The notes below the pieces were generated by a model. That model did no database searches and had not been told where the DNA came from. It saw nothing but the letters and a program-made list of their open reading frames with translations. The translations under genes and the position numbers were made by a program. DNA of 64,000 nt, taken from a bacterium. GTDB taxonomy: Bacteria > Desulfobacterota > Binatia > HRBIN30 > CADEER01. Of the stretch, positions 43,833-52,737 are shown in pieces (position 1 is the first letter of the stretch; each line of letters begins with the position of its first letter). Location of the stretch: contig JAUIGL010000004.1 in the NCBI GenBank assembly GCA_030430165.1, forward strand, positions 62,001 to 126,000. The letters run 5' to 3'.

Positions 43833-45494
43833 TTGGGGATCAGGGCAATTCGGCCGGACCCGTGGTTGATCGGGGTGCTGGTGATCGCGGCCGTGCTTTT
43901 CACGCTCGAGCTGTCGTGGGGGCTGCCGAACGGCAACTCGTCGTGGGCCGCCGATGCGATCGGGCCGGTGACCAGCCTCGGTATCGTCTACCGCTCGTTC
44001 TCCGAGTGGAACTCGGGTTGGTACTACTTCAAGTACCCCCTCGGCTGGCCCTTCCTGCTGTTCGTCGCGCAGTCACCGGTGCTGGTCTGGCAGTTCGCGA
44101 CGGGACGATGGAGCTCGCCCTCGACCGAGTACCCCTACGGCTTCGACGATCCCGAGGCAGCGTTGTTCGCGATGGCCATCCTCGGCCGCTGTCTCAACGT
44201 CGTCTTCGCCCTCGGCGTGGTCGCCGTCTGCTACGCGATCGCGCGGCGCTTGCTCGACGTCTGGAGCGCGCGACTTGCCGCCTTCCTGGTGGCGACTGCC
44301 TATCCGATCAGCTACTACGCCCACACCACCAATCTCGACATCAGTTACCTGTTCTGGTTGCTGCTCGCGCTCTACGCCGCGATCGTCGCCGCGGGCAGCG
44401 AGGATCGCCGGGTTTGGCTGCTGCTCGGCGCATCGGCGGCGATGGCCGTTTCGAGCAAGGAGCAGGGCTTCGCCTTCCTGTTGCCGCTTCCGTTCATGGC
44501 GCTGTTCGCGCCGATCCGCCGGCACGGCCTGCGCCAGCTTTGGTCGGCGCCGACCTTGGCGATGGCGGCGGGGGCGATCGGCACGGCGATCCTGGCGAAC
44601 AACGCCCTGTTCAATCCGCTCGGTTTCGTCGCGCGGATCGCCTTCCTGCTCGGCTCACCGCTGGAGCCGGTGTCGGTTCGCCTGGCGCCGGTCGAGTTCG
44701 CTCTGTGGAAAGGGGCCAAGGAGGGCGTCTACGCGGCGCAGGTATGGGACGGCATCGAGAGCACGCTCGGCTGGCCACTGGTCGTTCTCGGGCTGATCGG
44801 TGTGCTGGTCGCCCTGCGCCGGCATCGCCGCGCCTTCGTGTGGATGGCGGTGCCGATTGCGTCGCACTATTACGTGTCCCTGCGCGGCCTCGACCTGATC
44901 ACGCTGCGCTACCTGCTGCCGGTCAGCATGCTGGTCGCGGTGTTCGCGGCGCTGGCGATGGTCGAGCTGGTCGCCTGGGCGCGCGCCGGCGGCGACACGG
45001 CGCGACTGCGCGCGGCGCAGGCGGTGGTCGCTTGTGTCTGTTTGTTGGCGGCTGCCCGCGCGATGGAAATGGTCTGGGTGCTCGGCGACGATCCGCGGTA
45101 TCGTGCCGAGGACTGGATCGCTGCCAACGCGCCGGCGGGTGGCACTGCCGAGTACTACCAGAAGTTGACCTACCTGCCGCGCCTCGAGGGCAGGATCGAC
45201 GGCGGTCGCATCGACATCGAGCAGCGAACCATCCCGGCCTTCGCCGAGCGGCGCCCGTCGCTGGTTTTGCTGAGCTCGGCGTCGCGCAAGAGCATTTTCA
45301 GTACCTGGAACCCCGACTGGCGAGAGACGGGTGACCTGCTGAAGCCCAGCCCCGAGGCGGTGCAGTTTCTCGAAGCGCTCGAGGGCGAGCGGCTCGGCTA
45401 CCGCCGGGTCGCGGTGTTCTCGACAGAGCCGCGACTGCTGCGGTTGCGAATCACCAGCCTAGCTCCGGAGATTTCGATTTATGCAAGCCAGTGA
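43833..45494 (+). CDS. GT39/ArnT-like membrane glycosyltransferase (about 553 aa)
   Basis: The start is uncertain: the frame is open from TTG 43707, but the first 40 codons cover a hairpin and low-quality sequence. TTG 43833 follows GGGGGA and begins 10 codons ahead of the first membrane helix (WLIGVLVIAAVLFTLELSW). The protein has about ten to eleven helices in the GT-C plan. After helix 1 comes a periplasmic loop with acidic residues (YPYGFDDPEAALF), and later LVATAYPISYYAHTTNLDISY, typical of dolichyl-phosphate-mannose/ArnT-type enzymes. About 100 C-terminal residues are soluble and periplasmic. Such proteins transfer a sugar from a polyprenyl-phosphate carrier in the periplasm; the GT2 at 59018 could supply that carrier. 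It overlaps the methyltransferase by 14 bases. Confidence 0.75.
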   Translation: MGIRAIRPDPWLIGVLVIAAVLFTLELSWGLPNGNSSWAADAIGPVTSLGIVYRSFSEWNSGWYYFKYPLGWPFLLFVAQSPVLVWQFATGRWSSPSTEYPYGFDDPEAALFAMAILGRCLNVVFALGVVAVCYAIARRLLDVWSARLAAFLVATAYPISYYAHTTNLDISYLFWLLLALYAAIVAAGSEDRRVWLLLGASAAMAVSSKEQGFAFLLPLPFMALFAPIRRHGLRQLWSAPTLAMAAGAIGTAILANNALFNPLGFVARIAFLLGSPLEPVSVRLAPVEFALWKGAKEGVYAAQVWDGIESTLGWPLVVLGLIGVLVALRRHRRAFVWMAVPIASHYYVSLRGLDLITLRYLLPVSMLVAVFAALAMVELVAWARAGGDTARLRAAQAVVACVCLLAAARAMEMVWVLGDDPRYRAEDWIAANAPAGGTAEYYQKLTYLPRLEGRIDGGRIDIEQRTIPAFAERRPSLVLLSSASRKSIFSTWNPDWRETGDLLKPSPEAVQFLEALEGERLGYRRVAVFSTEPRLLRLRITSLAPEISIYASQ

Positions 45495-46410
45495 AACAGT
45501 CGTCGAAGCGAGTCCCAACCCGGACCGCGCAGCGGCGCCGTGTCTGATCTGCGGCGGCAGCTCCTTCCGGCCGACCTTCCGGTCGGTAGCGGTGCCGGAT
45601 GCGAGTGAGGTCAGCAGCGAGCCCTACAGAATCACCCACAGCGAGCGCAGGTTCGTCGGCGCGATCGTCACCTGTCGCGACTGTGGAATGATCTTCTTGC
45701 CGCTCGATTTCCTGCCGTCCGGGTCGTATTCCGACGCCGCCGATCCCTACTATCTGGAGCAGGAGGAGGAGCGGCTGGCCAACAGCCACGCCCTGCTGGA
45801 CCGGATTCCGAGCGGCGGTCGCCTGCTCGAGATCGGCTGCGCGGCGGGTTTCCTCCTGCGCGCGGCGCGCGATCGCGGTTTCGATCCGGTCGGCGTGGAG
45901 ATGTCCGAGTGGGCCTCCGGAGTCGCCCGCGACCGCTACAATCTGGATGTCCGCACCGGTCGCCTCGAGGACATGGGATTCGAGAGCGACTCGTTCGATG
46001 CCGTGGTGCTCGCCGACGTCATCGAGCACCTCACCGATCCGCGGCAGACCGTGCGCGAGATCTGTCGCGTTCTGGCGCCGGGCGGACGGCTCCTCCTGCT
46101 GACTCCGGATGCCGGTAGCCTGGTGGCACGGGTCGCCGGTGCGCGCTGGTGGGGGATCCTCGACGATCACTATTTCTACTTCTCTCGCGGTCACCTGCGG
46201 AAGTTCCTGGAAGGCGAGGGGTTCGAGGTCGAGACACTGGTCGCGCACGGGCGCAGCTTCCCCCTGGCGCACTGGTTGTTGAAGCTCGACCAATACAGTC
46301 CGGCGGCGCACCGCGCGGTCGCCAGCCTGGTTCGTGCACTGCGGATCGGATCGATCCGCGTTCCCATTAACCTCGGAGACATGATGGCATGCGTAGCTCG
46401 CAAGAAATAG
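45481..46410 (+). CDS. Class I SAM methyltransferase with N-terminal zinc-binding segment (309 aa)
   Basis: Residues 20-75 hold two pairs of cysteines (PCLICGG and TCRDCGM), the zinc-binding prelude seen in sugar methyltransferases of the Methyltransf_12/C-type group. About residues 105-220 are a Rossmann-like SAM domain: RLLEIGCAAGFLLRAAR (motif I, G-x-G-like), DPVGVEMSEWASGVAR, DAVVLADVIEHLTDP and LAPGGRLLLLTPD. It probably methylates a sugar of the EPS or its lipid-linked precursor. It starts inside the end of the GT39-like gene and overlaps the next glycosyltransferase by 22 bases, so it is firmly part of the operon. Confidence 0.87.
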   Translation: MQASETVVEASPNPDRAAAPCLICGGSSFRPTFRSVAVPDASEVSSEPYRITHSERRFVGAIVTCRDCGMIFLPLDFLPSGSYSDAADPYYLEQEEERLANSHALLDRIPSGGRLLEIGCAAGFLLRAARDRGFDPVGVEMSEWASGVARDRYNLDVRTGRLEDMGFESDSFDAVVLADVIEHLTDPRQTVREICRVLAPGGRLLLLTPDAGSLVARVAGARWWGILDDHYFYFSRGHLRKFLEGEGFEVETLVAHGRSFPLAHWLLKLDQYSPAAHRAVASLVRALRIGSIRVPINLGDMMACVARKK

Positions 46411-47207
46411 ACGAAGACTTGAAGGCATCGGAACAATCGTCGCTGCCCAAGCCCAAGGTGTGCGTCGTCATGCCCGCGTACAACGCGGGGCAGACGCTGC
46501 GGATGACGTACAAGGAGTTGCCGCGCGACACGGTCGACCTGGTCATCCTGGTGGACGACGCCAGTACCGACGACACGGTGGCGGTTGCGCGCGACCTCGA
46601 TCTGAAGTTGTTCCTACACGACCGCAACTACGGGTACGGGGCGAACCAGAAGACCTGCTACCGCGAAGCGCTCAAGGCGGGGGCCGAGATCGTGGTGATG
46701 GTGCACCCGGACTACCAGTACGATCCGACGCTGGTGCCGGAGATCATCAAGCCGATTCAGCACGGCGAGGCAGACGTGGTCCTCGGTTCGCGCCTGAAGA
46801 GCGGACAGCCGCTCTCGGGTGGCATGCCCTGGTGGAAGTACGTCGCCAACCGGTTTCTCACCGGCGTCGAGAACTGGGTCTTCCGCCTCGACCTGGCGGA
46901 GTATCACACCGGCTATCGCGCATACAGCCGCGACGTCCTCGAGACGGTGAACTTCGAGCTCAATGCGGACCAGTTCATCTTCGACCAGGAGATCATCGCC
47001 CAGTTCGTCGAAGCGGGATTTCGCATCGACGAGGTGCCGGTGCCGACGCGCTACTTCGCCGAAGCGTCGTCGATCAGCTTCATCGCCAGTAGCCGCTACG
47101 GCATGGGGATCCTGTGGCTGGTGATGCGATTGCTTCTGCACCGAACCGGGATCTGGCCGCAACGCCAGTTCGAGAGCCTCGGCAAGCGATACCAAGAGGT
47201 GTCGTGA
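46389..47207 (+). CDS. GT2-family glycosyltransferase (272 aa)
   Basis: GT-A fold inverting glycosyltransferase: KVCVVMPAYNAGQTLRMTY at the N-terminus, LVILVDDASTDDTVAVA, LHDRNYGYGANQKTCYREAL, and VVMVHPDYQYDP in place of the more usual DADG/DxD region. RYFAEASSISF and the C-terminal helix MGILWLVMRLLL complete it. The HPDYQYDP variant and the tail are typical of the GT2 subgroup beside SAM methyltransferases. It probably makes a polyprenyl-linked or repeat-unit sugar bond at the cytoplasmic membrane. The stop is overlapped by the GTG of the following membrane protein. Confidence 0.88.
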   Translation: MRSSQEIDEDLKASEQSSLPKPKVCVVMPAYNAGQTLRMTYKELPRDTVDLVILVDDASTDDTVAVARDLDLKLFLHDRNYGYGANQKTCYREALKAGAEIVVMVHPDYQYDPTLVPEIIKPIQHGEADVVLGSRLKSGQPLSGGMPWWKYVANRFLTGVENWVFRLDLAEYHTGYRAYSRDVLETVNFELNADQFIFDQEIIAQFVEAGFRIDEVPVPTRYFAEASSISFIASSRYGMGILWLVMRLLLHRTGIWPQRQFESLGKRYQEVS

Positions 47208-48811
47208 ACGGAGAGGGGACAATCCGTACCGGCGAAGTGGTCGACCAGGCGACCGCGCCGAGCGATGCCGTCGACCTGCGCGAAGAGGCACGGGCGATCG
47301 GGCCGGACGGCGAACAGGTCGCGGCGACGACGCGCCCCGCGGGAGCCGATTCCTACACGCCGTGGTGGAAGATATGGCTGCCGATCCCGCTGATCTTCGT
47401 GCTTCTCGACGTCGGTTTCGACGCCTACTTCTGGAAGATCCCGAAGCTGACCGGGACCGCGGACGACTACAGCTACCAGTTCCTCTACGACCTCCACGAC
47501 CTGCAGTCGTTTCGACCCGACGGAGTTCGCGTTCTTGCCTTCGGCAGCTCGGTCACCGCTTCGTTCGATCCGTACCAGATCGGCGGCCTGGTCGACCGCG
47601 AGGTCGGCAGTGATGATGTCGAGGTTCGCAGAATCCTGCGCCCCGGCACCAAACCGTCCGACTACCGGCTGCTGTGGAGCACCGAGATCGACGCCGTCGA
47701 CCCGGACGTGGTGGTGCCGGTATTCAATCTGGTCGACTACATCAAGCCGGGTTTCGAGAACAACCTGAAACCCGGGATTCGCTACGTGTTGCCGCCTTGG
47801 CCGACTCTCAAGGCGCGCTGGGAGCAGATCCCGAAATTCTCCGAGAAGCTCGAGATGGTGCTGGCCAGCGTCAGCAACCTCTACCGCTACCGCAAGCCGA
47901 TCAAGTCGACGATCAAGGACCACGTCAAGCTGCTGCTCGCCTGGTGGAAGGGCGGCGGCGGCCAGACTTACGGCGTCTTCGCCGACGGCTTTACCAAGCC
48001 GCGTTTCGGGGTTCCGGGCGCGCGCGAGATCGAGTACTTCGTCGACCCGCGCTGGATCGACCAGCGCGGGCGGGCGCGGCTGCGCTTCCTCGTCGACGGC
48101 GAGGTCGTTGCCGAACGCGACGAGAACGAACCGGGCTGGCACCGGATCGACCTCGGCGAGGCCGGTGAGGGCAGCGCCGTCGTCGACGTGGAGGTGGAAG
48201 GCGGGTGGACACCGCGAGCCTCGGGCGACGACGACATCCGGTTGCTCGGGGTGCGCTTGCCGCAGTCGCTGGCGGCCGACGTTTCACGCCGCCGGCCGCC
48301 ACTGCGCTATCCGCCGGTTGCCGCCAGCGACATCAAGCAGCTGATGCGGATGGGCGCGGCGCGCGGCGAGGACTACGCGCGCAAGTGGTCCGAATTGCTC
48401 GAGGCGGAGACCGAATTCGGTCACCGCTACCGTCTGTACCGCGACGCCAAGATCGATCGCAGCCGCCGGCCCTTCGTTGCCGACGACGAGTTCGAGGAAA
48501 TGCGTTTGATGGCCGAGGGACTCGCCGCGCGCGGGATCCGCGTGGTGATGGTCAACACCCCCGAGAACCCGGTGTCGCCGGACGTCGTGTCGAGCCAGTT
48601 CTACGCCGACTACCTCGCCTTCTTCGAGTCGATCGCCGAATCGAACGATCGAATCGACTTCGTCGATCTACACGGCGAGGTCGAGCCGGAGGACCTCAAC
48701 GACTGGCACCACCTGAACTTCGCCGGTCAGCTCAAGGTCGGACCGGTGATCGCCGAACGCCTCGCCCCCGTGGTCGAGGCCGCGCTCGCCGAGAAGGCGG
48801 GCGCCTCCTGA
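47204..48811 (+). CDS. Membrane-anchored SGNH-like protein paired with MBOAT (535 aa)
   Basis: GTG 47204 (VNGEGTIRTGEVV) overlaps the previous stop. After about 50 hydrophilic residues comes a signal-anchor helix (IWLPIPLIFVLLDVGFDAYF). The periplasmic part has an SGNH-like serine motif VLAFGSSVTASFDPY (about residue 115), a long middle section including a beta-rich insert, and a C-terminal LNDWHHLNFAGQL (D-x-x-H of block V). This matches AlgX/AlgJ- or DltD-like partners that work with MBOAT acyltransferases. The next gene, two bases downstream, is an MBOAT protein. Together they probably O-acetylate the exopolysaccharide in the periplasm. The insert (about residues 265-360) is not something I recognise. 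Confidence 0.7.
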   Translation: MNGEGTIRTGEVVDQATAPSDAVDLREEARAIGPDGEQVAATTRPAGADSYTPWWKIWLPIPLIFVLLDVGFDAYFWKIPKLTGTADDYSYQFLYDLHDLQSFRPDGVRVLAFGSSVTASFDPYQIGGLVDREVGSDDVEVRRILRPGTKPSDYRLLWSTEIDAVDPDVVVPVFNLVDYIKPGFENNLKPGIRYVLPPWPTLKARWEQIPKFSEKLEMVLASVSNLYRYRKPIKSTIKDHVKLLLAWWKGGGGQTYGVFADGFTKPRFGVPGAREIEYFVDPRWIDQRGRARLRFLVDGEVVAERDENEPGWHRIDLGEAGEGSAVVDVEVEGGWTPRASGDDDIRLLGVRLPQSLAADVSRRRPPLRYPPVAASDIKQLMRMGAARGEDYARKWSELLEAETEFGHRYRLYRDAKIDRSRRPFVADDEFEEMRLMAEGLAARGIRVVMVNTPENPVSPDVVSSQFYADYLAFFESIAESNDRIDFVDLHGEVEPEDLNDWHHLNFAGQLKVGPVIAERLAPVVEAALAEKAGAS

Positions 48812-48812
48812 G

Positions 48813-50219
48813 ATGCTCTTCAATTCGGTCACCTTCGTCGTCTTCCTGCCGATCGTATTGCTGCTGATCGCGTCAGCGCCGCGGCGCTATCGCAACGGCA
48901 TCATCCTGATCGCCAGCTACGTGTTCTACGGCGCCTGGGACTGGCGCTTCCTCGGCCTGATCATCACGTCGACGGTCATCGACTACGTCAGCGCGGTGGT
49001 CATCGACGAGTCGGACGACCCGCGCGTCTGCCGCTGGGCTCTGCGGGCGAGCCTGATCGGCAACCTCGGGATTCTCGGCACCTTCAAGTACTTCAACTTC
49101 TTCGTCGATTCGGCAGTCGGCTTGATCGAATCGTTCGGTTGGCACGCGTCGCGCCCGGCGCTCAACCTGATCCTGCCGGTCGGCATCTCCTTCTACACGC
49201 TGCAGACGATGTCGTACACGATCGACGTCTACCTGGGGCGGATGAAGGCGACGCGGCGGTTTCTCGAGTTCGCGGTCTACGTCGCGTACTTTCCGCAGCT
49301 GGTTGCCGGACCGATCGAGCGCGCGCGCGATCTGCTGCCGCAGATCATGTCCCCGGGCAAGGTCACCGGGGAGCGTATCAACATCGGCTTGATGCTGATG
49401 ATGATCGGCTACACCAAGAAGGTTCTGATCGCCGACTCGATCGCGCCGATCACCGCCGAGATCTACGACGACCCCAGCGCTTACAGCGCCGGCGTGCTGC
49501 TGCAGGCCTGCTACCTCTACACGCTGCAGATCTTCTGCGACTTCTCGGGCTACAGCGACATCGCCCGCGGCGTCAGCGAGCTGCTCGGGGTGCGTCTCGG
49601 CGAGAACTTCCGCCAGCCCTACCTGTCGCAGTCGGTCAACGAGTTCTGGCGGCGCTGGCACATGTCGCTGGGCAGCTGGCTGCGCGACTACGTCTACGTG
49701 CCGCTCGGCGGCAATCGCTTCGGCTCGGTGCGGACCTACGTCAACATCATGGCGACCTGGTTGCTGTGCGGCTTGTGGCACGGCGCCGCTTGGACCTACG
49801 TCGCCTGGGGTGGCCTCAACGGCTTGTACATCTGCATCGAGCGCGCCCTCGGCATCGGCCGCGGCGACCCGCCCCCGGCTCATACGCCGCGCCAGTGGGC
49901 CGTGCGCATCGCGCGGACCGTCCTCACCTTTCACCTGATCGTCACCACCTTCATCGTCTTCCCCGCGCCGAGCTTCGGCAACATCATCGAGTTCGTTCAA
50001 GGGTTGTTGGTGTTCGACCACCTTTCGCAGGTGGGTCCGCTGCCTTTCCTGGCAGCGCTGGCGATCTTCGCCATCGACATTCCGCAGAACGCTTCGGGCG
50101 ACCACACCGTTTTTCTCCGACTCCCCTGGTGGGTTCAGTCGCCGGTTTACGCCGGTCTGTGCATGCTGATGATGCTGTACGGCGATCGCGAGATCCCGTT
50201 CATCTACTTCCAGTTCTGA
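48813..50219 (+). CDS. MBOAT O-acyltransferase, AlgI-like (468 aa)
   Basis: Polytopic membrane protein with about ten helices. Motifs: RRYRNGIILIASYVFYGAWDW, LPVGISFYTLQTMSYTIDVYLG, VAGPIERARDLLPQI, FCDFSGYSDIARGVSELLG, VNEFWRRWHMSLGSWLRDYV and the catalytic-His segment LLCGLWHGAAWTYVAWGGL. These are the AlgI/DltB signatures. The protein would pass an acetyl group from cytoplasmic acetyl-CoA across the membrane to its periplasmic partner, here the SGNH-like protein encoded just upstream, for polysaccharide O-acetylation. Length and start (ATG two bases after the upstream stop) are as expected. Confidence 0.93.
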   Translation: MLFNSVTFVVFLPIVLLLIASAPRRYRNGIILIASYVFYGAWDWRFLGLIITSTVIDYVSAVVIDESDDPRVCRWALRASLIGNLGILGTFKYFNFFVDSAVGLIESFGWHASRPALNLILPVGISFYTLQTMSYTIDVYLGRMKATRRFLEFAVYVAYFPQLVAGPIERARDLLPQIMSPGKVTGERINIGLMLMMIGYTKKVLIADSIAPITAEIYDDPSAYSAGVLLQACYLYTLQIFCDFSGYSDIARGVSELLGVRLGENFRQPYLSQSVNEFWRRWHMSLGSWLRDYVYVPLGGNRFGSVRTYVNIMATWLLCGLWHGAAWTYVAWGGLNGLYICIERALGIGRGDPPPAHTPRQWAVRIARTVLTFHLIVTTFIVFPAPSFGNIIEFVQGLLVFDHLSQVGPLPFLAALAIFAIDIPQNASGDHTVFLRLPWWVQSPVYAGLCMLMMLYGDREIPFIYFQF

Positions 50220-50229
50220 GGGATCGCCG

Positions 50230-51294
50230 GTGCGGGTCGGACACGTGATCGGTCAGCTGACCGCAGGCGGGGCGGAGGGCCAGCTGAGGCTGCTGACCTG
50301 CGAGCCGAGCCGGCGCAGCACGCCGTTCGTCTACTGTTTGAGCGAGCGACTCGACCCCTACGGCCGCATTCTCGAGGAGAGCGGGGTGCCGGTCCGCCTG
50401 GTCGGCGGCGGTCGATGGACGCGGGTGCGGCGCTTGCGCGACATGTTGGCCGCGGACAAGGTCAACATCGTCCACTCCTGGCTGTTCATCGGCAACGCCT
50501 ACGCCTGGGCGGCGAACGGCGGCCGGCGGCCGTTGGTCGCCTCGGCGCGCAACTGCAAGAAGCAGGGCGCGGTGCTCGACTGGGTGAACCGCCGCGCCTT
50601 CGCTCGCAGCAGCGCCATCATCACCAACTCCAAGCTGGTCGAGGACTACATTCGCCGCGTCTACGCGGCGCCGGGCGACCGTATTCGAGTCGTCTACAAC
50701 GGCATCGATCTCGCCCGCTTCTCGCAGCGCTGGCGCGAAGCCCCGCCGGCTGCGCCGACGATCGTCGGCATCGGCCGGTTGGTCCGGCAGAAGAACCCCG
50801 AGCTCTTCGTCGCCGGAGCGGTTCGCTTGCTGGAGAAGATCCCGGCGGCGCGCTTCCAGTGGGTGGGGGCGGGCGGCATGCAGGCCCGTCTGGCAGCGGA
50901 GGTCGAACGGCGCGGCCTCGGCGTACGAATCGAGTTCCTCGGTGAGCGGGCGGACGTCGAGAAGATCCTCGACGGCGCCGACCTGTTCTGGCTGACCTCG
51001 GACTGGGAAGGCCTCCCCAACGTGGTCATGGAGGCGATGGCGAGCGGCCTGCCGGTGGTCGCCACCGAAGTCGGCGGCACCGCCGAGCTCTTCACCGGCG
51101 CCGAGGGGAAGCTGATTGCGCCGGGGGCGGAGGCGGCGCTGGTCGGCGCGACGGTCGAGCTGCTCGGCGACGCCGCGGCCTACGCTGCTGCGTCGCAAGC
51201 GGCGTTGGAGAGCGCGCGCCGGTTTGCCGTGACGAAGATGGTGAGTGACATGGAGCAAGTATACGACGACGTCCGTTCGCAGGTGTTGGGGTGA
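50230..51294 (+). CDS. GT4-family glycosyltransferase (354 aa)
   Basis: GT-B fold: VRVGHVIGQLTAGGAEGQLRLL at the N-terminus (Gly-rich loop), then VNIVHSWLFIGNAYAW, and RIRVVYNGIDLARFS. The donor domain has IVGIGRLVRQKNPELFV and SDWEGLPNVVMEAMASGLPVV (E-x7-E), then TEVGGTAELF. The motif set is typical of GT4 enzymes adding a hexose in EPS synthesis. GTG start ten bases after the MBOAT stop; its own stop is overlapped by the GTG of the next gene. Cytoplasmic, probably membrane-associated. Confidence 0.9.
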   Translation: MRVGHVIGQLTAGGAEGQLRLLTCEPSRRSTPFVYCLSERLDPYGRILEESGVPVRLVGGGRWTRVRRLRDMLAADKVNIVHSWLFIGNAYAWAANGGRRPLVASARNCKKQGAVLDWVNRRAFARSSAIITNSKLVEDYIRRVYAAPGDRIRVVYNGIDLARFSQRWREAPPAAPTIVGIGRLVRQKNPELFVAGAVRLLEKIPAARFQWVGAGGMQARLAAEVERRGLGVRIEFLGERADVEKILDGADLFWLTSDWEGLPNVVMEAMASGLPVVATEVGGTAELFTGAEGKLIAPGAEAALVGATVELLGDAAAYAAASQAALESARRFAVTKMVSDMEQVYDDVRSQVLG

Positions 51295-52418
51295 CCGAGA
51301 CCTCCGAGCTACCGAGCGTTTCGGTGGTGATCCCGATGCGCAACGAGGCGTCGAGCATCGCCGCGTGCATCGAGGCCGTGCTGGCGCAGGATTACCCGGA
51401 GTCGCTGCTCGAAGTCATCGTCGTCGACGGCGATTCGGACGACGACTCGGCGGCGATCGTCGAGGAGCTGGGTCGGCGCAGCGGTCGGGTTCGGGTTCTC
51501 GACAATCCGCTGCGCATCGTCCCGCCGGCGCTCAACCGGGCCATTCGCGAAGCGCGCCACGACGTGATCGCGCGCGTCGACGGCCACACGACGATCGCAC
51601 CGGACTACGTGCGCATCGGCGTCGAGACGCTGCTGCGCACCGGGGCGGAGAACGTCGGCGGTCCGATGATCGCCGTCGGCGGCGGCGTGCTCGGCGACGC
51701 CGTGGCGCGGGTCACCAGCTCTCGCTTCGGCGTCGGATCCTACTTCCACTACGGCACCGAGGAGCGCGAGGTCGATACCGTCTATCTCGGCATGTGGCCG
51801 CGTTCGGTGTTTGCCGAGATCGGTCTGTTCGACGAGGAGCTGGTGCGCAACCAGGACGACGAGCTCAACTACCGGCTGCGCAAGTCGGGCGGGCGCATCA
51901 TTCTGAATCCGCGAATTCGCTCCGAGTACCAGAACCGGCAGAGCCTGCGGAAGCTGGCCAAACAGTACTTCCAATACGGAATGTGGAAGGTGCGCGTTCT
52001 CCAGAAGCACCCGAAGCAGATGAGCTGGCGCCACTTCGTGCCGCCGGCGTTCGTGTTCTCGATCGCCGCGCTGCTGCTCGTTGCGCCGTTTTCGGCGTGG
52101 GCGGCGTACGCGCTGGCGGCGGCGCTCGGCGGGTACGTCGGGGCGATATCGCTCCTATCGGCAGTGCTCTCGAAGGGGGAGGGCGCTCGCCCGTGGCTCG
52201 CGGCGTTCGCCGCGTTTGCCATCATTCACTTTGGTTGGGGGGCGGGGTTTCTGGTCGGACTGGTGCGTTTCGCGCGCGGCTGGCTGGAGCCGGAGCCGGC
52301 ACCACCGGCTCTCGAGGACGGAAGTGCGTCCGGGGGGACGCGGAACGGTCCATCGCGACCGACGGGAAAGCACCACGTCATCGAACAATCATCAGGCCAG
52401 GTGGGAGGGGCACTATGA
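51291..52418 (+). CDS. GT2-family glycosyltransferase with C-terminal membrane helices (375 aa)
   Basis: The GTG start overlaps the previous stop. The GT-A domain (residues 1-250) has VSVVIPMRNEASSIAACIEAV, EVIVVDGDSDDDSAAIVEEL, HDVIARVDGHTTIAPDYV (D-x-D-like, RVDGH), and LFDEELVRNQDDELNYRLR with the catalytic D-D-E region. Then come two to three membrane helices (FVFSIAALLLVAPFSAW, LGGYVGAISLLSAV, IIHFGWGAGFLVGLV) and a hydrophilic tail. This is the ExoA/succinoglycan-type layout. Presumably one of the last sugar transfers of the locus. Its stop is in an ATGA overlap with a small HTH gene. Confidence 0.88.
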   Translation: MTETSELPSVSVVIPMRNEASSIAACIEAVLAQDYPESLLEVIVVDGDSDDDSAAIVEELGRRSGRVRVLDNPLRIVPPALNRAIREARHDVIARVDGHTTIAPDYVRIGVETLLRTGAENVGGPMIAVGGGVLGDAVARVTSSRFGVGSYFHYGTEEREVDTVYLGMWPRSVFAEIGLFDEELVRNQDDELNYRLRKSGGRIILNPRIRSEYQNRQSLRKLAKQYFQYGMWKVRVLQKHPKQMSWRHFVPPAFVFSIAALLLVAPFSAWAAYALAAALGGYVGAISLLSAVLSKGEGARPWLAAFAAFAIIHFGWGAGFLVGLVRFARGWLEPEPAPPALEDGSASGGTRNGPSRPTGKHHVIEQSSGQVGGAL

Positions 52419-52732
52419 GGGCCAGAGAAAAGCTCACGGTCGAGGAAAAGGTCTCGATCGCGCTCGATCTGATCAAGCGCGAGCGATCGCTCGAGGAGAT
52501 CCGTGAGTACTACCGCGTCAGCCATACGACCGCGTACAAGATTCGCAACGCCTTTCTCGAAGGGGGGCGCCGCGCTTTGGGGGGAGTTGACAAGGGAAGC
52601 ACCGACTTGGAGGCTCGCGTCCGTGCCTTGGAGAAGCGGATGTCGGACGACAAGAAGCCGGCCCGTCGCAAGGTACCCGGTCGCAAGCCTACCGCGGCCA
52701 AGGCCAATTCGAAACGTTGGATGCAAGAGTGA
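52415..52732 (+). CDS. Orphan transposase-type helix-turn-helix protein (105 aa)
   Basis: ATG 52415 overlaps the preceding stop (ATGA) and has a GGGAGGGG site. Residues 5-55 form an HTH of the IS3 OrfA/Mu-type kind: LTVEEKVSIALDLIKRERSL, then EEIREYYRVSHTTAYKIRNAF and LEGGRRALGG. A short coiled coil (LEARVRALEKRM) and a Lys/Arg/Pro-rich tail follow. No OrfB (DDE) partner, terminal inverted repeats or target duplication is present. The gene is packed seamlessly into the EPS operon, so it looks like a domesticated DNA-binding protein rather than a live element. A regulatory role for the locus is inferred from context. Confidence 0.7.
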   Translation: MRAREKLTVEEKVSIALDLIKRERSLEEIREYYRVSHTTAYKIRNAFLEGGRRALGGVDKGSTDLEARVRALEKRMSDDKKPARRKVPGRKPTAAKANSKRWMQE

Positions 52733-52737
52733 GGGAC

